In this document: positions 1-4,675 of the stretch, in pieces
Numbering within the stretch: position 1 is the stretch's first letter
Layout: each line of letters begins with the position of its first letter
Position numbers and translations under genes: made by a program
The notes under the pieces: generated by a model
What the model saw: only the letters and a program-made list of their open reading frames with translations
The model's database searches: none
What the model was told of the DNA's origin: nothing
Virus record (IMG/VR): IMGVR_UViG_3300005613_000321
Span: 1 to 28,746 of that record
Source: a virus
DNA: 28,746 nt
Strand: one strand, 5' to 3'

Positions 1-573
1 ATGATGTACCTCATCAGTTGCTTTTGTTGGGCAAACTGTCCAAACATTTTCATCATCTTTTGTTTCCCTGTCACAATCAGTAACCTTTAATACTTGCGAC
101 CCGACTTTTTGCCTAAAATACGATTTTTTATTCTTGTAATTTTTAAGCACCTTCTCTTGTTGGATTGGATTAAATGTTTTTGGTTTACCCTTGCTTAGGA
201 TGAACATATATTCAAAAGTATTAGCATATCTCCGTAATGTTGGGTATGCTGGTGCATAGTTGCTTTTATGATATATCATTGTATCAAGAAGATTAAACCC
301 ACAAGATTCAACAAAGAAAATAGCTTGCTTGAATGAACTTAATGATTCGCAGAATGATTTTGTCTCGTCACCAACAATCCAAACCAGCACACCGCCATCC
401 TTCGTCACTCTGAATAATTCTTTTGCGATTTTCTCAAAAGGGAAAGAGTAACCTTTATAATCCCTCAAGCTATCATAAGGCGGGCTTGTAATTGTTAAAT
501 CAACAGAAATGCTTGTTGGCATCCTTGCCATAGTATCAAGGCAATTTTCGTTGTAGATTTTATTTATTTCCAT
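1..573 (-). CDS. DNA methyltransferase, partial (C-terminal part beyond left edge)
   Basis: The frame is open for 191 codons from an ATG at 573 to the window edge, so the C-terminal part is missing. The AdoMet-dependent amino-methyltransferase motif IV is visible as TSPPYD at about residues 29-34, followed by the typical helix/strand region (KIAKELFRVTKDGGVLVWIV). SPPY-type motif IV fits N4-cytosine or N6-adenine methylation. The DPF-x-G-x-G AdoMet-binding motif is not seen; in beta-class enzymes it would lie in the missing C-terminal part. The start is set by AAGGAG seven bases upstream. It follows the other methyltransferase gene by about 57 bp in the same unit. No restriction endonuclease is adjacent, so host-restriction evasion is an inference. 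Confidence 0.85.
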   Translation of the reverse strand, partial: MEINKIYNENCLDTMARMPTSISVDLTITSPPYDSLRDYKGYSFPFEKIAKELFRVTKDGGVLVWIVGDETKSFCESLSSFKQAIFFVESCGFNLLDTMIYHKSNYAPAYPTLRRYANTFEYMFILSKGKPKTFNPIQQEKVLKNYKNKKSYFRQKVGSQVLKVTDCDRETKDDENVWTVCPTKATDEVHH

Positions 574-630
574 CTTTCATCTCCTTAACTAATTTCTCGT
601 TTGCGTCCGCAATCGCTTGCTTCTGTGATT

Positions 631-1815
631 TTATAGATTTTCATTTATCCGCTTCTCTGCAATTTTGAAATACGCTTCATCTAACTCTATTCCTATGAAA
701 TTTCGGTTAAGATTCTTACAGGCTACTCCAGTAGTTCCTGAACCCATGAAAGGGTCTAAAACTACCCCGCCAGATGGAGTTTTTGTCAATTTGCAGAGAT
801 ATTCCATTAGTTTGATGGGCTTTACAGTGGGGTGATGGTTTTTGTATTTAACATTTCTTTCGTTACCACTACCAGTTTTCATTGTGCATTTAGCACCACC
901 CATTTTATCTATATCGCATTTGGCTTTTTCTTCGCAATTTTGAAGCCCTTTATCACGTTCTGAACGACTTGCTTTAGCACAATAAAAGAATCTACCCGCC
1001 GAACCTTCGACCTCTAAATGATTGTAACTTGTGTCTTTACCACTTCCCCAAATACCTTTGTTTGAATGACTTGTGACTTTGCCTGTTTTTGTATTCGGAA
1101 ACAAATCCATAACCTCTTGGCTACCATCATGAATAAAATTAGCAGGAAATCTACCAGTAGGTTGTGGTTTAACTTGAAACTTACTTTTCTTTGGTTCTTT
1201 GTTTTGGAAACAATCTTCTTTGGTGTAGTGTCTTATATCATATTCACCTTGCCCTGCTGGCACTCTGCAATCATCTATATTTAACCCTGCCACACCATGT
1301 TTTAAGGCATTATTAGCAAAAGACCCATCAGTTGACTTCATGGCTACAATAATAGGCTCATAGGCGGGCTTTAAAGCTGTTCCATAGCCAATAAAGTCAA
1401 TCCCTGTCTTAAATTTAGCTGTTTTCATTATTTGTTTCTGTATATTAAGACTTTTAGGAAATCCACTGCCATAAACCCACATAATACAATCTCTTATCTC
1501 CCAACCAGCATCTTCAATGGCACAAGCTATTCTGTGATAAGTCCTTGTGCCACCAAAACATAGAAGAAATGCTCCAGGTTTTGCAACACGCAAGACTTCT
1601 TTCCATAAGTCAACCTTTAAGGCAATTCCAGTTCCATCCCATTCTTTACCCATGAATCCGCCTTTAGCAACTCTTGTAAATGGGCTATTTTTTCCACGTT
1701 CAAAACCGCTATTTGTTTTTATGAGATTGTATGGCGGGTCAGTAATAACAGTATCTACTAAATTATCTGATAGATTTGCCATAGCTATTAAACAGTCATC
1801 ATTTATCAGTTTCAT
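631..1815 (-). CDS. Site-specific DNA methyltransferase (beta-class, N6A/N4C type)
   Basis: 394 residues with motif IV (TDPPYN, D26-Y29) near the N-terminus and the AdoMet-binding motif I (DPFMGSGTT, about 354-362) near the C-terminus. This IV-before-I order is the beta class of amino-methyltransferases, with a long central region as target recognition domain. PTVKPIKLMEYL before motif I is the usual motif X region. I chose the ATG at 1815, preceded by GAGG, over an ATG 13 codons upstream that has no good ribosome binding site. The start overlaps the end of a 54-residue gene by 17 bases, so translation is probably coupled. It likely modifies phage DNA against host restriction; the target sequence cannot be read from the protein. 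Confidence 0.9.
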   Translation of the reverse strand: MKLINDDCLIAMANLSDNLVDTVITDPPYNLIKTNSGFERGKNSPFTRVAKGGFMGKEWDGTGIALKVDLWKEVLRVAKPGAFLLCFGGTRTYHRIACAIEDAGWEIRDCIMWVYGSGFPKSLNIQKQIMKTAKFKTGIDFIGYGTALKPAYEPIIVAMKSTDGSFANNALKHGVAGLNIDDCRVPAGQGEYDIRHYTKEDCFQNKEPKKSKFQVKPQPTGRFPANFIHDGSQEVMDLFPNTKTGKVTSHSNKGIWGSGKDTSYNHLEVEGSAGRFFYCAKASRSERDKGLQNCEEKAKCDIDKMGGAKCTMKTGSGNERNVKYKNHHPTVKPIKLMEYLCKLTKTPSGGVVLDPFMGSGTTGVACKNLNRNFIGIELDEAYFKIAEKRINENL

Positions 1816-1963
1816 TCTTAACCTCATATTTTTGAACAAGTTGCGTAATCCCATCTTGTAATTTCATATAATCTTTACTCTTAATTGTTGTGCCAAGTTT
1901 AAGGTTTACCTGACATATTCCGTCTTTCTCAAACAATCTGAACTCCCATTCATATAGCTTCAT
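1799..1963 (-). CDS. Small hypothetical protein, 54 aa
   Basis: A 54-residue frame (begins MKLYEWEFRLFEKDGICQVN, ends KNETDK) with an excellent ribosome binding site, AAGGAGAAGAAAA, directly before the ATG. It fills the space between the 56-residue gene and the methyltransferase and overlaps the latter by 17 bases. The protein is charged, with no signal peptide or membrane segment and no motif I recognise. Support comes from the ribosome binding site, tight packing and codon-like composition. Confidence 0.65.
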   Translation of the reverse strand: MKLYEWEFRLFEKDGICQVNLKLGTTIKSKDYMKLQDGITQLVQKYEVKNETDK

Positions 1964-1984
1964 TTTTCTTCTCCTTTTTGTTAA

Positions 1985-2001
1985 TAGCGGAGGCTCCGCT
2001 A
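1985..2001. repeat. 17-bp palindrome at a stop codon
   Basis: TAGCGGAG-G-CTCCGCTA is a perfect 8-bp inverted repeat around one central base, GC-rich in an AT-rich surround. On the coding strand its first bases are the stop codon of the 56-residue gene, and the next gene's ribosome binding site follows about 13 bases later. As RNA it would form a 6-bp stem with a 5-base loop. No U-tract follows, so it is not a standard terminator. A dimer-binding site or an mRNA-processing hairpin is possible. Confidence 0.5.
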
Positions 2002-2169
2002 TTTCTTCTCTTTACGCATATTGCGTATTTGTTCAAGAATAAACTTCTCATGTTCATCCATCATCTCTTGTAATTCTTTAACCGTCATTTCCTCATCCAA
2101 AGGCTCAAAAAAGTAGACTCTTTCGCCCTCAGTTTCAAAATATTTCTTTGTAACTTTAGTGATTTTCAT
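1999..2169 (-). CDS. Small hypothetical acidic protein, 56 aa
   Basis: 56 residues (begins MKITKVTKKYFETEGERVYF) rich in Glu and Lys. The C-terminal half is predicted by eye to be one long amphipathic helix (EEMTVKELQEMMDEHEKF). A GGAGGTG ribosome binding site lies about nine bases before the ATG. Its start overlaps the stop of a possible 22-codon frame (ATGA). Function unknown. Confidence 0.65.
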   Translation of the reverse strand: MKITKVTKKYFETEGERVYFFEPLDEEMTVKELQEMMDEHEKFILEQIRNMRKEKK

Positions 2170-2234
2170 ACCCAAAACACCTCCAAACCCCCATTGTTTT
2201 TAACTGTTTCTTGTTTATTTTGGTCGGTTTTCAT
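2166..2234 (-). CDS. Possible 22-aa leader peptide
   Basis: A 22-codon frame (MKTDQNKQETVK...) begins 12 bases after AAGGAGG and ends with an ATGA overlap on the next gene's start. The tight overlap suggests translation through it into the 56-residue gene. The long spacing from the ribosome binding site and the tiny size leave it doubtful. Confidence 0.3.
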   Translation of the reverse strand: MKTDQNKQETVKNNGGLEVFWV

Positions 2235-2251
2235 AAGCAGTTACTACCTCC

Positions 2252-2431
2252 TTAATCAGCTATAGGAACACGCTTTGCCATAAATAAAATTAAGTCTTGG
2301 AAACACTTGAACGAAGCTAGAAACTCCCATTCTTTTTCTATACTAAATTTTTGCTTTACTATATAAATTCCATCTAGATAAACTAAATATATTGGTTTAT
2401 GATAATCACTTTTGCCTTCAAATATTATCAT
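2252..2431 (-). CDS. Small hypothetical protein, 59 aa
   Basis: A 59-residue frame (begins MIIFEGKSDYHKPIYLVYLD, ends KRVPIAD) that starts inside the stop codon of the lytic transglycosylase gene (ATGA) and has AGGAGG five bases before its ATG. The pattern of short strands followed by a helix suggests a small alpha/beta protein. It is neither secreted nor membrane-bound. Position directly after the endolysin could point to lysis, but nothing in the sequence shows it. Confidence 0.7.
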   Translation of the reverse strand: MIIFEGKSDYHKPIYLVYLDGIYIVKQKFSIEKEWEFLASFKCFQDLILFMAKRVPIAD

Positions 2432-2865
2432 TTTAGCCTCCTGTACTTTTTAATATAGTCCTTAGTGATTTTAGGTAACTCTTTCCATTTAACCATATTG
2501 CCTATACCAAAATTGTAAGCTGTGATTCGACTCTCAATGGTATCTTCAAAACCATAATGTTTGAGCATTTGAGGTATTCTTTTATTGTAATACCATTCTG
2601 CGATTAAAACATTTATACTTGGAGTGAATAAGTCTAATTCATCGTATTGGCTGTTGGGGTGATAGTTATTCCATTCAGTTAAAACAATAGCAGATATTTG
2701 ACAAAGCCCTATCTCTCCGTTTAGACCGATAGCTTCGGGGTTTTCTGATGACTCTATTTGAATTATACGAGAAATGTCTATATCTTCAGGAAAGCAGACT
2801 ATTGATATGAGAGAGTAGAGGATTATGAAGAAAGTGATTAAGAATAAGTTAGTTTTGGGGTTCAT
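2428..2865 (-). CDS. Membrane-anchored or exported lytic transglycosylase (probable endolysin)
   Basis: 145 residues. An N-terminal hydrophobic stretch at about 7-24 is a signal anchor or signal peptide. The rest matches a compact SLT/GH23 lytic transglycosylase: IIQIESSENPEAIG with the catalytic Glu, GEIGLCQIS, and ITAYNFGIGNM (the AYN-x-G motif). The enzyme cleaves the MurNAc-GlcNAc bond of peptidoglycan. The combination of one hydrophobic N-terminal segment and a phage context suggests a signal-anchor-release type endolysin, which is an inference. It overlaps the upstream regulator by four bases (ATGA) and lies in the unit with its own promoter. A virion-associated wall-degrading role is less likely because it is separated from structural genes by a terminator. 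Confidence 0.85.
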   Translation of the reverse strand: MNPKTNLFLITFFIILYSLISIVCFPEDIDISRIIQIESSENPEAIGLNGEIGLCQISAIVLTEWNNYHPNSQYDELDLFTPSINVLIAEWYYNKRIPQMLKHYGFEDTIESRITAYNFGIGNMVKWKELPKITKDYIKKYRRLK

Positions 2866-3023
2866 TTTTGCTCCTCTTTATAACCTCTAAGTTTTAGATA
2901 ATACTCTAAAGCTACTCCAATTAATTGCCTTCTAGACCACCTTTCCTTCTTGCATAAATCATCTACCGCTTCTTGATACTTCTCTTCGATTACTATGCTT
3001 GCGTACATTTTGTCTTTATCCAT
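2862..3023 (-). CDS. Ribbon-helix-helix (CopG/Arc-like) DNA-binding protein
   Basis: 53 residues beginning MDKDKMYASIVIEEKY. One short strand (YASIVI) is followed by two helices (EKYQEAVDDLCKKER and SRRQLIGVALEYYLKL), the layout of the ribbon-helix-helix fold, which binds DNA as a dimer through the strand. I chose the ATG at 3023 because AAGGAGGT lies eight bases upstream; a longer frame back to a GTG at 3065 would run into the promoter. As the first gene after a sigma70-like promoter flanked by TGTGTG repeats, it probably regulates its own unit, which also holds the endolysin and methyltransferases. The fold call is by eye. Confidence 0.6.
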   Translation of the reverse strand: MDKDKMYASIVIEEKYQEAVDDLCKKERWSRRQLIGVALEYYLKLRGYKEEQK

Positions 3024-3049
3024 TTTTTGATACCTCCTTAGATACACAC

Positions 3050-3079
3050 AATATAACATATTCACACAGAGTTTGTCAA
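3050..3079 (-). promoter_or_regulatory. Sigma70-like promoter for the regulator/lysis/methylase unit
   Basis: On the minus strand a perfect TTGACA (-35, 3074-3079) is followed after 18 bp by TATATT (-10, 3050-3055). A shift by one base gives TTATAT with 17 bp. Transcription would start just before the AAGGAGGT of the regulator gene. TGTGTG lies both in the spacer (3063-3068) and right after the -10 (3045-3050), a possible operator pair. Confidence 0.75.
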
Positions 3080-3101
3080 GCCCTTTTCTAAGTTTTTTAT
3101 C

Positions 3102-3140
3102 AAAAAAAATACCCCTGAAATCGTAATGAAATCAAGGGGT
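3102..3140 (-). terminator. Rho-independent terminator of the late operon
   Basis: On the minus strand ACCCCT (3135-3140) can pair with AGGGGT (3111-3116) and is followed by A and eight Ts (3102-3109). The loop holds a repeated GATTTCA element (GATTTC-ATTAC-GATTTC). It sits after the last structural-unit gene and just before the next promoter, the right place to end late transcription. A second weak dyad, TGTTCA/TGAACA (3145-3161), lies just upstream. Nothing else is visible in the 3080-3176 gap. Confidence 0.75.
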
Positions 3141-3176
3141 TTTATGTTCAAAAAATGAACAGAGAAAATAAACTAA

Positions 3177-3704
3177 TTAATCTCCGTAAAATCTACCTAT
3201 CACTTCCATATTTTCAATGGTTTTAAATAGTTTGTTTAGGTCTGCGGGTGAGGGGTGTTTAGGTATCTTATCTTTTATCTCAGGTATCATTCTCAGATAA
3301 CCGGAAAGTCTTTCAGTACAAAAATTTATCCAAGGGTTGTTTATCCAAGGTACTTTAATAAACTGTCCTACTATACCAAGAAAATCATATCTTCTTTTCC
3401 ACCAAGGTTGGGATAAGTCATCTTCTATCTTAGTTATTATTTCAATTTTCTTTGGTTTGCTTAATCCATTATATTTCCAGAATTTTAATCTATGCCTTCC
3501 TGTTAAATATATACCTATATCAATCTCTTTGTATGTCATACCTTGAGTTACTACCTTATCGGGTCTAATCATAACCATACCGTGGCTATATGAGCCAGAT
3601 GTATGAGCCTTTATACCCCAAGATAAAAACCCTCTCATATCATCTGAGAATACAAATACAGGAAAGTCCTCAAAGGTAATTTCGTAAGGGTTAATCTTTT
3701 TCAT
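3177..3704 (-). CDS. Permuted papain-like (NlpC/P60, YiiX-type) hydrolase
   Basis: 175 residues with the signature order of circularly permuted NlpC/P60 enzymes: His first (SYSHGMVMI, H41), a middle YDFLGIVGQF segment (about 106-115), then the nucleophile Cys (NFCTERLSG, C129), then a Pro-rich PKHPSPADL tail (148-156). Family members cleave amide or thioester bonds, often in cell-wall peptides or lipids. No signal peptide is visible. As the penultimate gene of the late unit it could be virion-associated and help local wall penetration; the substrate is unknown. The start has GAGGAG eight bases upstream. The key residues are all present, so it is probably active. Confidence 0.65.
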   Translation of the reverse strand: MKKINPYEITFEDFPVFVFSDDMRGFLSWGIKAHTSGSYSHGMVMIRPDKVVTQGMTYKEIDIGIYLTGRHRLKFWKYNGLSKPKKIEIITKIEDDLSQPWWKRRYDFLGIVGQFIKVPWINNPWINFCTERLSGYLRMIPEIKDKIPKHPSPADLNKLFKTIENMEVIGRFYGD

Positions 3705-3838
3705 TTTCTTAACTCCTCGTATCTTAAATAGGCTTTTGCTCCCCAGACTAATACTGAGAATATTTTACCCCAGATATTCTTTTTTTTCAAGTCTGGTTTT
3801 TCATTAAGAAATTCTTCTATCGCTACTTTTTTATTCAT
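3701..3838 (-). CDS. Small hypothetical protein, 45 aa
   Basis: 45 residues (begins MNKKVAIEEFLNEKPDLKKK) with AAGGAGG four bases before the ATG, ending in an ATGA overlap with the papain-like hydrolase gene. A short non-polar stretch (IWGKIFSVLVWGAKAYL) could be an amphipathic or membrane-associated helix behind a Lys-rich N-terminus, so a role at the membrane is possible. No family recognised. Confidence 0.6.
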   Translation of the reverse strand: MNKKVAIEEFLNEKPDLKKKNIWGKIFSVLVWGAKAYLRYEELRK

Positions 3839-3846
3839 AACCCTCC

Positions 3847-4005
3847 TTATATTAATTCTGCCTCTAAGTTCTGGATTTTAAGCATTTTCCTTTTATATTC
3901 AAACTCTGCCGACTCTCCGATCTCTCTTATCTTTTTCATAAGATTAAAGTATTCTTTTGCTTCGTTCTTTAGAAGTTTTATGTACTTTTTTTCTAGCTCG
4001 TGCAT
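3847..4005 (-). CDS. Small coiled-coil protein, 52 aa
   Basis: A 52-residue frame (begins MHELEKKYIKLLKNEAKEYF) that is almost wholly a charged helix with heptad-like spacing. It overlaps the end of the 63-residue gene by 13 bases and has no clear ribosome binding site, so it would depend on coupling with that gene. It ends just before the AAGGAGG of the next gene. Function unknown. Confidence 0.5.
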   Translation of the reverse strand: MHELEKKYIKLLKNEAKEYFNLMKKIREIGESAEFEYKRKMLKIQNLEAELI

Positions 4006-4184
4006 TTGAATAAATTAGTTTTGTATTTCCTAACGAAGCTATTAACGGCATTGATGTATTTTTCTTTAGCTTTATATGCTGAAACCATACACTTATCTAC
4101 CTCATCACCATATCTTTGAATGTTTTCTAGTTCAGGAAGATGACTGTGTATCAACTCATTGAATCTTTTATCGTTAATTTTCAT
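3993..4184 (-). CDS. Small hypothetical protein, 63 aa
   Basis: 63 residues (begins MKINDKRFNELIHSHLPELE), helical and charged, ending KTNLFKCTS. AAGGGGTGA precedes the ATG and overlaps the stop of the XhlA-like gene, giving tight coupling. No motif, signal or membrane segment. It belongs to a cluster of small genes between the tail fibre and the papain-like hydrolase. Confidence 0.6.
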   Translation of the reverse strand: MKINDKRFNELIHSHLPELENIQRYGDEVDKCMVSAYKAKEKYINAVNSFVRKYKTNLFKCTS

Positions 4185-4185
4185 T

Positions 4186-4530
4186 TCACCCCTTACTAAT
4201 AAGTTCTATTATTTTTAAAATCATAAACACAGTGCCGGGCAATCCTGCTATTAGACCTATTCTCCACTGTGAATTTTTAGTTGTGTTTAGTTTTTCTTCC
4301 TTGATTGCTTTTATGTCTCTTGTATTAGAGAATATTTGCAGTATCCTTTCTTCGCTTTCGTCAACGTGCTTTTCATATTTTGAAAAAGCTCCGTTTATTC
4401 TCTTATCAAGTCTGACAACATTTGCGTTTACTGATTTTAAAGTAGCAGAGAACTCGCCAATCATTCTGTTTGTTTTATCAGAAATGGCATCTAACCTTGC
4501 TAGTCTGTCTTCTTGCTTGCAATGTTCCAT
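4186..4530 (-). CDS. XhlA-like coiled-coil protein with C-terminal membrane segment
   Basis: 114 residues. Residues 5-80 form a long charged helix with coiled-coil character (NRMIGEF...LDKRINGAF). One hydrophobic segment (about 90-112, QWRIGLIAGLPGTVFMILKI) lies near the C-terminus, with a short Lys-Gly tail. This layout is that of haemolysin XhlA-type and related phage lysis accessory proteins, which sit in the inner membrane with the coil in the cytoplasm. The start shares an A with the preceding stop codon (TAATG). No separate classic two-segment holin was seen in the window, so this may contribute to holin function; that is an inference. A structural membrane-anchored role is the alternative. 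Confidence 0.5.
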   Translation of the reverse strand: MEHCKQEDRLARLDAISDKTNRMIGEFSATLKSVNANVVRLDKRINGAFSKYEKHVDESEERILQIFSNTRDIKAIKEEKLNTTKNSQWRIGLIAGLPGTVFMILKIIELISKG

Positions 4531-4661
4531 TATCTCGCACGCCTTCTTCCTAAGCCTCTACCGCCTCTGCCTTGTCCCCTTCCGCCGCCTCTTGGTTTAG
4601 GGTCGCCTTTTTTTCCTACTCTTGGTGTTCCTCCACAACTTCCTTTTCTTGCACTTGCCAT
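4530..4661 (-). CDS. Arg/Gly-rich micro-protein, 43 aa
   Basis: 43 residues beginning MASARKGSCGGTPRVGKKGD. The C-terminal half is an RGG-like tract built from GRG, GGR and RRR, very basic. AAAGGAGGTC stands five bases before the ATG and the stop overlaps the next start (TAATG), so it is well supported as a gene. It lies directly after the tail fibre gene. Such tracts bind nucleic acid or nucleate assembly in other proteins; here the role is unknown. It has local codon use and base composition (GC-rich) unlike its neighbours because of the Gly/Arg content. Confidence 0.7.
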   Translation of the reverse strand: MASARKGSCGGTPRVGKKGDPKPRGGGRGQGRGGRGLGRRRAR

Positions 4662-4675
4662 TTTGACCTCCTTTA

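Noticed and set aside
585-644. 19-codon frame (MKIYKITEASDCGRKREIS) between the two methyltransferases
   Set aside because: No convincing ribosome binding site, very short, and partly inside the methyltransferase end; probably only leader sequence.
3024-3065. GTG start 14 codons upstream for the ribbon-helix-helix gene
   Set aside because: The extension covers the -10 box and the AAGGAGGT site, so it would lie in promoter and leader DNA.
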